A stretch of 64,000 nt of DNA from Taibaiella chishuiensis (GCF_003014535.1 NZ_PYGD01000009.1:153940-217939); one strand, 5' to 3'. Shown: positions 26,247-35,324, counted from the stretch's first letter. Notes: generated by a model not told the origin, from the letters alone. Translations and numbers: made by a program.

Positions 26247-27719
26247 TTAGTACCCGCCATCGGCATCATTAATACCGTAATAGTACATGCCGCGTTTGCC
26301 GGGATAAATGCCGCCCAGCTGTATGCCGCCGCTGGCTTGGGTTATGGCATTCTGGAAGTCGGTGGTATTGTTTATTTCCCGGTCGTTGATACTGGTAATT
26401 ACAAAACCCTTCTGGATATTGGCTTTTTTCAGCGGGGCGTCGTCGGCAACGCCCGCAATCATTACGCCGCCTTTAATCCCGTATTGGCCGGCCTCTGCAC
26501 TGCTCAGGTTACGCAGGTCGGCGCCCATAAAGGCCATGCCGCCCTGGGTGGCGCCTGCAGCTCCGCCCATGTTTTTCAGTTCTACCGATACGGTGCCGGG
26601 TTTGCCGTCCCGCATATAACTCACACTTACCTTATCGCCGGGATGGTAACGGGCTATCATTTCCTGGAGCTGGGGTACACTGCTTACCACGCTGCCGTTG
26701 ACCATGGTGATGAAGTCGCCCTTACGGATGCCGGCTGCTGCCGAGCCACTCTGCGGTTCTACACCGCCTACATACACGCCGGTGGCATTCTTGAAGTCGC
26801 CGCTGCTGATGCCCAGGTGCTCGGCCATTTTAGAATCCATTTTGTTGAGATCCTGCAGCTGCAGGCCCAGGTAACCGCGGCGTACGGTGCCGAATTTAAT
26901 GATATCGCTGGCTACTTTCTGCGCCAGGTTGGAAGGAATAGCATAGGAATAGCCAGCATAACTGCCGGTCGGCGATGCGATGGCCGCATTGATACCGATC
27001 AGCTGGCCCTGTACGTTTACCAGGGCGCCACCGCTGTTGCCGGGGTTAACCGCGGCATCGGTCTGGATATACGATTCGATGGCCGATGCATTGGCGCGGC
27101 GCTGGTTCAGGCCGATCTGGCGGCTTTTGGCACTTACGATACCTGCCGTTACCGTGGCGTCGAGGTTAAGCGGGTAACCTACCGCCAGCACCCACTGGCC
27201 CAGCTTTACATTGTCCGAGTTGCCCAGCTCCATATAGGGCAGGCGGTCGCCGTCTATTTTCAGTACGGCAATATCCGTTGCGGGGTCCGTGCCCACTACT
27301 TTCGCTACCTGGGTATTGCGGTCGTTAAAGGTAACCTGTACCTGGTCGGCGCCCTGTACCACGTGGTTATTGGTAATGATATACCCGTCCTGCGAAATAA
27401 TTACGCCGGAGCCTGCACCCATCTGGTCGGGCATACGGTATTGCTGTGGCCCGTAAAATCCGAAAGGATCGTTGGCCAGCACGGTCTTACCCTGGGTCAT
27501 TGTTTTTACATGTACCACCGATTTTACGGTTGCTTCGGCCGCGGGCGAGAAATCTACCGGTTGGGTGCCGGTAATGCCGGTATTGGATGCATAATGGATC
27601 GGTATTTTGCTTTCTCCCGGATAAAAGAGGTTTTTATCAGACAGTTTTCCAAAACCCCATATGGTGGCGAGAGAAGTAACGGCTGCGGTAATCACTACCG
27701 GAACAATTGTTTTCTTCAT
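26247..27719 (-). CDS. DegP/HtrA-family periplasmic serine protease
   Basis: A 490-residue envelope quality-control protease. The N-terminal hydrophobic stretch (5-22) is a signal peptide or anchor. The trypsin-like domain has the full triad: His119 in TNNHVVQGAD, Asp149 in ATDIAVLKID and Ser229 in NPGNSGGALV. Two PDZ domains follow (about 285-375 and 390-480), the first with YLGLQLQDL and GVYVGGVEPQSGSA. Both PDZ domains and the triad are intact, so it should be an active DegP-type enzyme. It has a -7 box at 27818-27825 and a long leader. Confidence 0.94.
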   Translation of the reverse strand: MKKTIVPVVITAAVTSLATIWGFGKLSDKNLFYPGESKIPIHYASNTGITGTQPVDFSPAAEATVKSVVHVKTMTQGKTVLANDPFGFYGPQQYRMPDQMGAGSGVIISQDGYIITNNHVVQGADQVQVTFNDRNTQVAKVVGTDPATDIAVLKIDGDRLPYMELGNSDNVKLGQWVLAVGYPLNLDATVTAGIVSAKSRQIGLNQRRANASAIESYIQTDAAVNPGNSGGALVNVQGQLIGINAAIASPTGSYAGYSYAIPSNLAQKVASDIIKFGTVRRGYLGLQLQDLNKMDSKMAEHLGISSGDFKNATGVYVGGVEPQSGSAAAGIRKGDFITMVNGSVVSSVPQLQEMIARYHPGDKVSVSYMRDGKPGTVSVELKNMGGAAGATQGGMAFMGADLRNLSSAEAGQYGIKGGVMIAGVADDAPLKKANIQKGFVITSINDREINNTTDFQNAITQASGGIQLGGIYPGKRGMYYYGINDADGGY

Positions 27720-27817
27720 AGTTTGCGCTCTTGTTTTAACAGTAATTAGATTAATATTTAAACGTAGAGGTTTACCATAAATTTTTTGAAAACGGATTTT
27801 AACTTTTTAACGATACT

Positions 27818-27825
27818 CAAAAATA
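27818..27825 (-). promoter_or_regulatory. -7 promoter box of the HtrA gene
   Basis: TATTTTTG on the minus strand, 98 bases upstream of the ATG at 27719. Confidence 0.4.
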
Positions 27826-28018
27826 CATTACTCTGATGCTCATTGTCGTTAAGGATTTGTTTTTTATTCTTTTTTAAGAATGGCGGGACAATGCGCTACG
27901 GACGCGGCTTTGATACAAAAGGATAGCGGCCCGGCAGGATAAGATAATTGGACCGGGGATGCCTGTATGGTATTATGAGGCAATCGTGGGTAACGCTATG
28001 TAACCCGGTTCCCAGTTG

Positions 28019-28046
28019 CGCAAGGTCCCTTACGGAGACCTCGCGA
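28019..28046 (-). repeat. Dispersed hairpin repeat, copy B1
   Basis: Read on the minus strand it is TCGCGAGGTCTCC, GTAA, GGGACCTTGCG. As RNA the arms pair over ten positions including two G-U pairs; the plus-strand RNA would have mismatches there instead. It is identical over 28 bases to copy B2. Confidence 0.8.
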
Positions 28047-28250
28047 GGAAAAGGGTGGCTGCTTCTATCCCATAGTGTCATCGGCAATTGGAGTCTTCAA
28101 CAAGTTAGGGGGTCGTAGCGTTCTGTTACGATCAGGGTGAGTTTTTCCGGCTGCGACAGCTGCCGCGCTGCGAGACCTAAAAGAGATCGGGAATAATTCT
28201 ATTAAGCGACAATGGGTAAGCTATCTATCCAATAAAAAACGTGTCTTCTT

Positions 28251-28279
28251 TCGCAAGGTCCCTTACGGAGACCTCGCGA
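28251..28279 (-). repeat. Dispersed hairpin repeat, copy B2
   Basis: Same orientation as B1 and identical to it over 28 bases, 233 bases away, while the surrounding DNA is not similar. Confidence 0.8.
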
Positions 28280-28323
28280 CAAAGCAGGCGTGGCATGCTT
28301 CTTCCTTCGTTCTCAACGTTTTC

Positions 28324-28358
28324 TTTCGCAGCGTCTCCTGCAAAGGAGCATTGCGAAA
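28324..28358 (+). repeat. Dispersed hairpin repeat, copy B3
   Basis: Outer stem TTTCGCAG / TTGCGAAA, inner stem CTCC / GGAG around TGCAAA. The GTCTCCTGCAAAGG core is the same as in the copies at 53.4-53.6 kb. Confidence 0.65.
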
Positions 28359-28526
28359 ACAGGCGCAAAACAGCCTTGGATAAAAGCGCCAGGGCTAGAA
28401 TAGCCGGGCAATTTATTGCGCTACGAAATAGTCATTGTAAAAGGTGATGTAAGGGGAGGTCTATTGTGGACTGCATTGCCAGGCAATGGGCTTGAATGAT
28501 CCGTGTTGTTATAAGCCGCCCTATAT

Positions 28527-28566
28527 AAAAAAGCCCCGTGCCGGGTCTTTAACACCAGCACGGGGC
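28527..28566 (-). terminator. Terminator of the acyl-CoA reductase gene
   Basis: GCCCCGTGC / GCACGGGGC stem with a 16-base loop. The A run at 28527-28532 gives the minus-strand T tail. Confidence 0.85.
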
Positions 28567-28585
28567 AAAAATATTTTGGGCGTTT

Positions 28586-29626
28586 TTATACCAGGGAAGC
28601 CAGGAAGGCCATCGTATCTACACCGTCGGCATAATCGCTGAGGCCGGGGGCCTGGTTGGCGCCGAAGGCCTGGGCCTGCGGATAGGCCGCCAGCTGGCTT
28701 TGGCTGGTGGTAATGCATTGCAGGCGGTCGTCGGCGGCCAGTTGTTCCATCAGTGCGGCACGGTCGGTATAATAAGCATAATGCAATACACTGATGGCCG
28801 CATAAGGGCTTTCGCCGGGCACCAGCAGCAACTGGCTGTTGGTCATGTATTCGACTTTGTTGAGCAGGAACAGGGCCAGCTGGAAGTCGTAGTTGTTGCG
28901 GTACTTATTGTGGTCGTTAAAGTGGGTATAACTGTTGAATGCGGGCAACAGGGTTTCGAAGTTATAACCTTCGGGTACGAAGATCTTGGTTACGTTGCGG
29001 CAGCCCAATCCGAAGAAGCTGCATACATCGTCGGCCAGCAGGGCCAACTCTGCTGTGGTTTCGCTGCCATCGAGCACGGCTACCGAGGTGCGGTTGCGGC
29101 GGATGATATGCGGGAACTTCCGGAAGTAGTAGTCGAAATGGCGTGCGGAGTTATTGCTGCCGGTGGCGATATAGGCATCGCAGCCTTTGAGCATTTCCTC
29201 TACGCTTACCTGCGCGGCAAATTCGGGGTCCCAGCTGCCCAGCAGGCGGAAGATATGTTCCCAGAGCAGGGTATCTTTGGACGATAGTTTGATCCGGAGG
29301 CGGAAGCCGGCCAGGTAAATGCACAGAAAATCGTGAAAGCCAACCAGGGGTATATTGCCGGCCATCACCAGGCCTACCGCGGGCAGTGCTGTTGCTGTAC
29401 TGGGTTTAGCAAACAGGTCGGGGTAGGCTGCCGTCCATTCGCGGAGCAGGTTTTCGCGCAGGAAAGCGTTGGTTATATTTTGCACGGCAAGACGGATAAA
29501 TTCGGGAGTAAACCAGCCATTCTGCCGCTCTGCAAGTTCAACTGCTTCCTGCCACTCCGGCCCGTTTTCCTCAAAATAGTTGCCAAGCCGTACCATCAAC
29601 GCTATTCTTTCTTCTAATACACGCAT
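28586..29626 (-). CDS. LuxC-family acyl-CoA reductase
   Basis: A 346-residue protein of the LuxC/acyl-CoA reductase family (aldehyde-dehydrogenase fold), which reduces acyl-CoA or acyl groups to aldehydes with NAD(P)H. Recognisable segments are VGLVMAGNIPLVGFHDFLC near 85-103 (nucleotide-binding strand), the LGCRNVTKIFVPEGY segment near 211-225 carrying a likely catalytic Cys, and EYMTNSQLLLVPG. No luciferase or fatty-acid lux genes are present, so the substrate is unknown. It is divergent from a ferredoxin gene with only 99 bases between starts, a pairing that I recall as recurring in Bacteroidota. Confidence 0.82.
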   Translation of the reverse strand: MRVLEERIALMVRLGNYFEENGPEWQEAVELAERQNGWFTPEFIRLAVQNITNAFLRENLLREWTAAYPDLFAKPSTATALPAVGLVMAGNIPLVGFHDFLCIYLAGFRLRIKLSSKDTLLWEHIFRLLGSWDPEFAAQVSVEEMLKGCDAYIATGSNNSARHFDYYFRKFPHIIRRNRTSVAVLDGSETTAELALLADDVCSFFGLGCRNVTKIFVPEGYNFETLLPAFNSYTHFNDHNKYRNNYDFQLALFLLNKVEYMTNSQLLLVPGESPYAAISVLHYAYYTDRAALMEQLAADDRLQCITTSQSQLAAYPQAQAFGANQAPGLSDYADGVDTMAFLASLV

Positions 29627-29656
29627 AAGTTATTGGATTTTCTGACTGCGAAATTG

Positions 29657-29664
29657 TAATTTTG
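29657..29664 (+). promoter_or_regulatory. -7 promoter box of the ferredoxin gene
   Basis: TAATTTTG, 61 bases before the ferredoxin ATG, in the shared divergent intergenic region. Confidence 0.5.
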
Positions 29665-29725
29665 CAACCGTATAAACAATTTTAATTGGCAGATTGCCTG
29701 ATTCGCGAATTATCAAACTATTAAA

Positions 29726-30073
29726 ATGGCTATAAAAATAACAGACGAATGTATTAACTGCGGCGCCTGCGAACCGGAATGCCCCAATACCGCCATCTAT
29801 GAAGGCGGTGTGGAGTGGAAAGTAGCAGACGGCACCACGGTTAGGGGAGATTATACCTTAATGGATGGGAGCACGACGGCAGCCAATGCCCCCCACGATC
29901 CTATCGCTGTTGACACGTATTATATTTCTCCCGATAAGTGTACCGAATGCCAGGGCTTCCACGAAGAGCCGCAATGCGCCGCGGTATGCCCCGTAGATTG
30001 TTGTGTGCCGGACGAGATGTACCAGGAAACGGTGGAGTCGCTGTTGGAGAAACAGTCGAAATTACACGCGTAA
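29726..30073 (+). CDS. 2[4Fe-4S] ferredoxin, Alvin-type
   Basis: A 115-residue cytoplasmic electron carrier. Cluster I is bound by C9-x2-C12-x2-C15-x3-C19. Cluster II uses C72-x2-C75-x8-C84-x3-C88, the eight-residue spacing of the Allochromatium vinosum type, and two extra cysteines follow at 92-93. About 50 residues separate the two motifs, much more than in clostridial ferredoxins, and a helical C-terminal extension (about 95-115) follows. Alvin-type ferredoxins can have very low potentials. The redox partner is unknown; the divergent acyl-CoA reductase is a candidate by context only. Confidence 0.9.
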   Translation: MAIKITDECINCGACEPECPNTAIYEGGVEWKVADGTTVRGDYTLMDGSTTAANAPHDPIAVDTYYISPDKCTECQGFHEEPQCAAVCPVDCCVPDEMYQETVESLLEKQSKLHA

Positions 30074-30095
30074 CCGGGTTTTGATCCTTATACAT

Positions 30096-30131
30096 AAAAC
30101 AGGGCTGAGATCGATCTCAGCCCTGTTTTAT
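30096..30131. terminator. Terminator between ferredoxin and the Ala-rich lipoprotein
   Basis: A very stable perfect palindrome AAACAGGGCTGAGA / TCTCAGCCCTGTTT with a TCGA loop, T-flanked to the right and A-flanked to the left, suited to both convergent genes. Confidence 0.9.
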
Positions 30132-30150
30132 TATTGATGCGTTATGCGCC

Positions 30151-30411
30151 TTATTTTTTTATTTCTTCTGCTTTTTTCTCGCCGGCCTGCTCTACTTTCT
30201 TAGCATTGGAATCGGCGGCTTTTTCTACGTTTGCTGCAGCTTGTTTCAAGGAGTCGGCAGTAGCTTCGCCCTGTGCGGCAATATTATCCGCTTTGTTTTC
30301 GGCCTGGTTCTGTACAGAATCAGCAGCAGCATTTTCTGCTTTTTCTTCGGGTGAATTACATGCTGCAAAACCAGCAGCTACAACAGCTAACATTAAGATT
30401 ACTTTTTTCAT
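30151..30411 (-). CDS. Small Ala/Lys/Glu-rich lipoprotein
   Basis: An 86-residue predicted lipoprotein. The signal peptide ends in the lipobox GFAAC (Cys18). The mature 68 residues are almost entirely Ala, Glu, Lys, Asp, Asn and Gln with heptad-like spacing (ADSLKQAAANVEKAADSNAKK), so a single long amphipathic helix or coiled coil is likely, similar in style to Lpp-like or LEA-like envelope proteins. No function can be assigned. It ends with KKAEEIKK. Confidence 0.75.
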   Translation of the reverse strand: MKKVILMLAVVAAGFAACNSPEEKAENAAADSVQNQAENKADNIAAQGEATADSLKQAAANVEKAADSNAKKVEQAGEKKAEEIKK

Positions 30412-30568
30412 CGGGTGCTTATTTTTTGATTGAGTTAGAAATTTATATAAGTTTATACGCTGCCCCGGGGTAAAGTAACCCTTTTATTATGCATATTTAT
30501 ATATAATAAATATATTTAGCTGTTTAATAATAAGTTGGGATAGGTATTTTTTATATTTGTCCCGGCTC

Positions 30569-31216
30569 TTATTTTACTTCATACCCGTATTCCGACAGGA
30601 TTTCGGCCTTGGTTTTCTCCAGCACTTTTACCTGCATCTTAATATTGGTAAGGGGCCTGTCGTTGGCGTTTTTAGGTTGTACCACGATCTTGTCGGCCGC
30701 CTCCATACCTTTCATCACAAAGCCGAACACGGTATAGTTGTTGTCCAGGTGGGTATTGGCTACCAGGTTGATAAAGAACTGCGAGCCGTTGGAGGCTTTC
30801 TGCGGGTTTACATTATCGCCCAGGCGGGCCGTGGCCAGCGCGCCCCGTACATTTTTAAGACTGCTTACAAACTCGGCAGGAATATCGTATCCCGGGCCGC
30901 CGGTACCGTCGTTGTTCGGATCGTCATCTTTTGATTTGGGGTCGCCGCCCTGGATCATGAAATCTTTGATGATGCGGTGAAAGGTGGTGTTGTCATAAAA
31001 CTGCTGGCCGGCAAGCTTCAGGAAGTTTTCGCGGTGTAACGGTGTTTCCTTGTATAGCCATACATACATATTGCCGAAGTCCGTCTGGATCTCGATCACC
31101 TTTTCCTTCTGCCCGGTAACCGGTGGATCCGGCACCAGCGGCGGACTATTATCTTTCAGACAGGACTGGAACAACAGGACGGAACTGCAAAACAGCAGGG
31201 ATAGAAGTTTCTTCAT
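30569..31216 (-). CDS. Cyclophilin-type peptidylprolyl isomerase lipoprotein
   Basis: A 215-residue protein with a lipoprotein signal (lipobox-like LLFQSC, Cys about 19), so it acts at the envelope as a proline cis-trans isomerase in folding of exported proteins. The cyclophilin domain (about 45-200) has ETPLHRENFLKLAGQQFYDN, the catalytic-arginine motif TFHRIIKDFMIQGGDP and GSQFFINL. The WLYKETPLHRENF start and the missing tryptophan typical of cyclosporin binding place it with the short bacterial PpiA/B-like forms. A weak -7 like TATTTTG lies just upstream. Confidence 0.93.
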   Translation of the reverse strand: MKKLLSLLFCSSVLLFQSCLKDNSPPLVPDPPVTGQKEKVIEIQTDFGNMYVWLYKETPLHRENFLKLAGQQFYDNTTFHRIIKDFMIQGGDPKSKDDDPNNDGTGGPGYDIPAEFVSSLKNVRGALATARLGDNVNPQKASNGSQFFINLVANTHLDNNYTVFGFVMKGMEAADKIVVQPKNANDRPLTNIKMQVKVLEKTKAEILSEYGYEVK

Positions 31217-31411
31217 GAATATTAGCTTTATTGATTTTAACCCGGCAAAATAGCGAATATGTGTTTAAAAAAGCGCAGCGATTTTTTCAGGAAGAAAAAT
31301 GGGGTAGTGCAGCGGCCGCTTTTCGCGGTTATGCTTTACCGGGATGTACCTGGCTGGTCCTTGCTTTGGCCGGGGCTGAAATGCTTCATGGGCGGTGCTT
31401 TGGGAGTGCTG

Positions 31412-31455
31412 TAAAAATATGATCCCGCTGCGCTTTGGCGCTGCAGCGGGATCAT
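31412..31455 (-). terminator. Terminator of the GNAT-nitrilase gene
   Basis: A thirteen-pair stem ATGATCCCGCTGC / GCAGCGGGATCAT with an A run to the left acting as the minus-strand T tail. Confidence 0.88.
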
Positions 31456-31503
31456 ATCCTGTTTCAATAACAAGTTACACCCTGCCGGACAGGGCTTTGC
31501 CAA

Positions 31504-33012
31504 TCAGGTTCTTGGTTTTTTGCGCACTTCGTACAGGTCTGTGCGCCGGTCGGTCATGGTGCGTACGGAGCCGTAGTGATGCAGTTCCTTCAGCAGGTTC
31601 AGGTCCACATCCGCAATCAGGGTCATCTCGGTATTGGGCGTGGCCTCGGCCTTGATGGCGTTCATCGGGAAGGCAAAGTCGGAAGGGGTGAATACAGCGG
31701 CCTGGCCAAACTGGATATCCATATTGTTGACCCCCGGCAGGTTGCCTACGCAGCCGGCAATGGCCACGAAACATTCGTTTTCGATGGCCCGGGCCATGGC
31801 GCAATGGCGTACCCGAATATAAGCGTTCTGCGTATCGGTAAGGTAGGGTACAAACAGGATCTTCATACCCTGCAACGCCAGCAGCCGCGACAGTTCCGGG
31901 AACTCCACATCGTAGCAGATCAGGATACCGATCTTGCCGCAATCCGTATTGATCACTTTGATCTTATCGCCGCCGGTAATGCCGTAATACTTGGTCTCGT
32001 TGGGCGTGATGTGGATCTTGCGGTATTCGCTCAGTTTGCCGTTGCGGTGGCAGAGGTAAGATACGTTGTAGAGGTTGCCGTTCTCGACCAGGGGCATGCT
32101 GCCGGCAATAATGTTCACGTTATAGGCAATGGCATATTCGGAAAGCTTTTTCTGTATCTCCTCCGTTTTCTTGGCCAGTTCGCGCATCGATTCGTATTCG
32201 CTCATATGGTTGAACTCGGCCAGCAGCGGCGAATTGAAGAATTCGGGAAATACGGCGAAGTCCGATTTGTATTCGCTCAGCACATCCACAAAAAACTCGA
32301 CCTGTTCAAAGAATTTGTCCATATCGGCAAAGGGGCGCATCTGCCATTGTACCAGGCCCAACCGGATAATGCTATCGCTCAGGGCATTTTTTTTGCGCGA
32401 GTAATAGATATTGTTCCACTCCAGCAGTACGGCATATTCTTTCGATTCGGTATCGCCTTTCAGGTAATTGGTCAGCACCTTTACCACGTGAAAATCGTTG
32501 GCGATCTGGAAGCTCAGTACCGGGTCGTAAATTTCCTTGGCCTTAACGCGATCTATGTATTGCTTGGGGCTTAACTTGTCGCTGTGCAGGTGATAGTTGG
32601 GAATGCGGCCGCCTACCAGTATTTCTTTGAGGTTAAGGTGTTCGCACAGCTCTTTCCGGGCGTCGTAGAGCCGGCGCGCCAGCCGCAGTTGCCGGTAATC
32701 GGGATGTACAAATATTTCGATGCCGTACAGGGTATCGCCATCGTCGAAATGGGTGTTAAAGGTATAGTCGCCGGTTATTTCTTCGTAGGTATGTTCGTCG
32801 CCGAACAGTTCGTATTGTACAATGATCGACAGTGCGCAGGCCGCTACTTTACCATCTACCAGCACGCAGAGCTGTCCTTCGGGGAAGATATCCAGGAGTT
32901 TGTCGATATTGGCTTCGCGCCAGATGCCGCCCATACCCTGGTAGGCTTCGATCATTGTTGCTTTCAGTCCTGCATAATCTTCGCGTAGTAAACGTCTTAC
33001 TATAACTTCCAT
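31504..33012 (-). CDS. GNAT acetyltransferase-nitrilase fusion protein
   Basis: A 502-residue two-domain enzyme. Residues 1-210 form a GNAT acetyltransferase-like domain (RRLLREDYAGLKATM, then IFVHPDYRQLRLARRLYDARKE, the acetyl-CoA-binding loop region). Residues 225-495 form a carbon-nitrogen hydrolase with all three catalytic residues: Glu in AVFPEFFNS, Lys in YRKIHITPNE and Cys in GILICYDVEFPELS. Similar bifunctional proteins are known in Bacteroidota and other phyla, but the substrate is unknown. It is a single gene with its own terminator. Confidence 0.92.
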   Translation of the reverse strand: MEVIVRRLLREDYAGLKATMIEAYQGMGGIWREANIDKLLDIFPEGQLCVLVDGKVAACALSIIVQYELFGDEHTYEEITGDYTFNTHFDDGDTLYGIEIFVHPDYRQLRLARRLYDARKELCEHLNLKEILVGGRIPNYHLHSDKLSPKQYIDRVKAKEIYDPVLSFQIANDFHVVKVLTNYLKGDTESKEYAVLLEWNNIYYSRKKNALSDSIIRLGLVQWQMRPFADMDKFFEQVEFFVDVLSEYKSDFAVFPEFFNSPLLAEFNHMSEYESMRELAKKTEEIQKKLSEYAIAYNVNIIAGSMPLVENGNLYNVSYLCHRNGKLSEYRKIHITPNETKYYGITGGDKIKVINTDCGKIGILICYDVEFPELSRLLALQGMKILFVPYLTDTQNAYIRVRHCAMARAIENECFVAIAGCVGNLPGVNNMDIQFGQAAVFTPSDFAFPMNAIKAEATPNTEMTLIADVDLNLLKELHHYGSVRTMTDRRTDLYEVRKKPRT

Positions 33013-33103
33013 AATGTTGTATCCTTTTGGGGATCAACAAAGAAAGTGCCGTAATTGTTGGCGGCGTCCTGTGCCGGCAACAATTGATGAAAAAATAATA
33101 AAG

Positions 33104-33137
33104 CAAAGGGGCAGCGCCTTACAGCCTGCCCCCTTTG
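33104..33137 (-). terminator. Terminator of the beta-helix gene
   Basis: AAAGGGGCAG pairs with CTGCCCCCTTT around a loop, with one bulged base. An A-rich flank lies to the left. Confidence 0.7.
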
Positions 33138-33197
33138 CATATCCTTCAGCTTGTTTTTTTGTAAGATGAGTTTGCTCCCCGGTAGGAGCCCGGTGTG

Positions 33198-35141
33198 TCA
33201 CTGAACAACCAGCTTTATTATTTTCGTCGCACTTTTATTGCTTAGTTTAACGAGGTAGATGCCCGGAGCAAGACGCGGATATTGTATATTGCTTTTGGCG
33301 TAGGGGCCAATCATGCTCTTGTCCAGTAATCCTCCTCTTACATCAGACAGTTCATAGTAAAACTGTTTATTACTGGTGTTTTCAATGCAAAAACGGGATT
33401 GATGAACAGGGTTTGGATAAAGCCGGATATCCTGGTCGATCGGATTCGCTTTTTCTGCAGGTAGCAAATGCCCGTTTTGCCCGCCCTTCATGGTTAGTGC
33501 AGTATCAAGAGTATCGGCACAGGTGGAGGGGTATAAATTATTGGGAACGCTCCAATGCCAGAACCGGATACCATCAATTTCGTAGGGCGCATTGTAGACC
33601 AAGCTATTTTGGATATGCTGGTAATTCTGGTACCAATAATAGTAGAAAACATTGTTACTGAATACCACATTGGAATCATATCCGATATTGACAAAGTCCG
33701 TGTAGGTATTGGGCGAGTTGATCCTGATTTGCGTATTGGTAACACTTGTCGGCTCATTAGTCGTAGTGTTTAAGAGCCATAAGCGTTTATTGTACAGGTC
33801 GAAGCTGCAACTGTCGACCCTGAGGTATTTAGAGTACTTCCCATCGCGGGTTAGCAAGGTTATCGTGCTGTGAGTATACGGTGGCACCCTTAACAGTTCA
33901 TCCGATACGGTATCTTTCCTGTAATAACAATCTGAGAAACGGCATTTTGAAAAGTGAACACCGTCATCGACTGTACTGGCTTCGTTCCCGCCGTCCATAA
34001 CAACGCCGTAGATGTCGCAGTTATGGAAACGTACTTTTTTATAGAGGCTCATTTCGACGGCGAGATTTCCGGTATTGGAACCCGGTACTGCCGTTTCGGG
34101 ATTTTTCATGGCAACAATGCTACAATTATTGAAATAGAATCCTTTCCCGATTCCCAGCCCGGAAGTAATGTCGATAGCAGATTTCCTGTTGTTTTCAAAG
34201 CGACAGTTATTAAAAATAAGATTGCGGGCAATCTTTGTCGGGATTTCCTCTTCAATATCGATGCCGGCTGCCGGGATCGAAGCCAGGATGCCCATGCCCG
34301 AACTATTGAACTGGGAATTGTTGATGATACCGCTATCGGCCCCGCATATACTCATAGCCTGGCGGCCGTTGTATTCAAAGACACAGTTGTTAATGTTGAA
34401 CTTATTCGTTTTATAAACGGTATCGCCGTTAAGGATATAAAGCCCGTCTAGACCAAACCTCTTGACTGTAAGATTATTTAAAGAGAGGTTAGCGACATCT
34501 AAAACACGGATCCCGTAATTGGGCAACTGTATGTCGACGTCGTTATCCTTACCTCCCAACACCATCTTACCGGGATAGGCATTGCCATCAAGCGTAAGGC
34601 CGGAAATTTTGATATAACCGTCTTTCAGGTTATAGGAAACGGAAATCATATTCTCGGTAAAGGCCCAGCATGCCGGTCTTGGCGTTGTTGATCCCCACGA
34701 TATAAGCGAAGCCTGTGCATCGGTTAAGGGCATGCCGGACAAGGAATCAAAATATCCGTAATGAAATCCGTCGGCATAGCGAAGGGTGGGATTGGACTCC
34801 CCGACAATTTCAACGTTAGTACAGCCGAAAATATTCAATACCGTACCTCCGTGCAAAAAGTAGCCGTTGCCACTTACCGGGTTCCCCACAATATAGGTTC
34901 CAGCAGGAATAATTAATTTACAATAGCCTTTCCGTGCGTTAATGAAGTTTGTAGCGGCTTCAAAGGCAAAATGATCATTGTCGACACCGTTGCCGGTTGC
35001 GCAGAAATCAGTTTTGATATTGAGTTCCATGATGGAACTGATGTCGGCATGTGCACCGCCTGCATAGATCAGCGGACTGCATTGTGCCCTGGTGTTGAAT
35101 GCCGCAAATAATGCCAGCGCGAATGTGATTATTTTTTTCAT
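33198..35141 (-). CDS. Right-handed beta-helix protein with type A T9SS sorting domain
   Basis: A 647-residue secreted protein. Residues 1-19 are a signal peptide (FALALFAAFNTRAQ). Residues about 40-110 contain the pectate-lyase-like start (DNDHFAFEAATNFINARKG and LIIPAGTYIVG). A parallel beta-helix follows, with repeated FNNCRFENN / VFEYNGRQAMSIC units up to about 560, typical of polysaccharide-binding or lyase folds. The last 80 residues are the short T9SS C-terminal domain (DIRLYPNPV ... LAPGIYLVKLSNKSATKIIKLVVQ), so the protein should pass the outer membrane by the type IX system. The substrate is not known. Confidence 0.88.
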   Translation of the reverse strand: MKKIITFALALFAAFNTRAQCSPLIYAGGAHADISSIMELNIKTDFCATGNGVDNDHFAFEAATNFINARKGYCKLIIPAGTYIVGNPVSGNGYFLHGGTVLNIFGCTNVEIVGESNPTLRYADGFHYGYFDSLSGMPLTDAQASLISWGSTTPRPACWAFTENMISVSYNLKDGYIKISGLTLDGNAYPGKMVLGGKDNDVDIQLPNYGIRVLDVANLSLNNLTVKRFGLDGLYILNGDTVYKTNKFNINNCVFEYNGRQAMSICGADSGIINNSQFNSSGMGILASIPAAGIDIEEEIPTKIARNLIFNNCRFENNRKSAIDITSGLGIGKGFYFNNCSIVAMKNPETAVPGSNTGNLAVEMSLYKKVRFHNCDIYGVVMDGGNEASTVDDGVHFSKCRFSDCYYRKDTVSDELLRVPPYTHSTITLLTRDGKYSKYLRVDSCSFDLYNKRLWLLNTTTNEPTSVTNTQIRINSPNTYTDFVNIGYDSNVVFSNNVFYYYWYQNYQHIQNSLVYNAPYEIDGIRFWHWSVPNNLYPSTCADTLDTALTMKGGQNGHLLPAEKANPIDQDIRLYPNPVHQSRFCIENTSNKQFYYELSDVRGGLLDKSMIGPYAKSNIQYPRLAPGIYLVKLSNKSATKIIKLVVQ

Positions 35142-35268
35142 GTTTACAGGAATTTATATGATAAAGGTACAATATATATACGATTTACAGGTGCAGAATT
35201 GAATCGCATCATTTGCCGGGGATTCCCAATCAACGAATCGTCTGCACCCACCGGAAGTCCCAAAAACC

Positions 35269-35304
35269 AAAAGAGCCACCCCCCAAAGTGGGGGCAGCTC
35301 TTTT
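35269..35304 (-). terminator. Terminator of mutS
   Basis: AAAAGAGC / GCTCTTTT outer stem and CCCCC / GGGGG inner stem around CAAAGT. Confidence 0.85.
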
Positions 35305-35324
35305 CGCGTTTCTTAATAGGTCTT

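Larger units (their letters stand above)
27720..28526. other. Gene-free region with three hairpin repeats
   Basis: About 800 bases without a supportable gene. Besides the HtrA promoter it holds three members of the dispersed hairpin family (28019-28046, 28251-28279, 28324-28358). Short open frames on both strands match no family I know and lack start signals. It may be a site where repeats accumulated or a relic of a lost gene. Confidence 0.7.

Noticed and set aside
26337..27749. 470-codon open frame on the plus strand
   Set aside because: Antisense to the HtrA gene, whose catalytic triad and PDZ domains are intact.
27896..28447. Short frames on both strands in the gene-free stretch
   Set aside because: They run through the hairpin repeats and match no family I know.
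31231..31422. 63-codon plus-strand frame upstream of the cyclophilin gene
   Set aside because: No homology and it overlaps the cyclophilin promoter region; likely chance.
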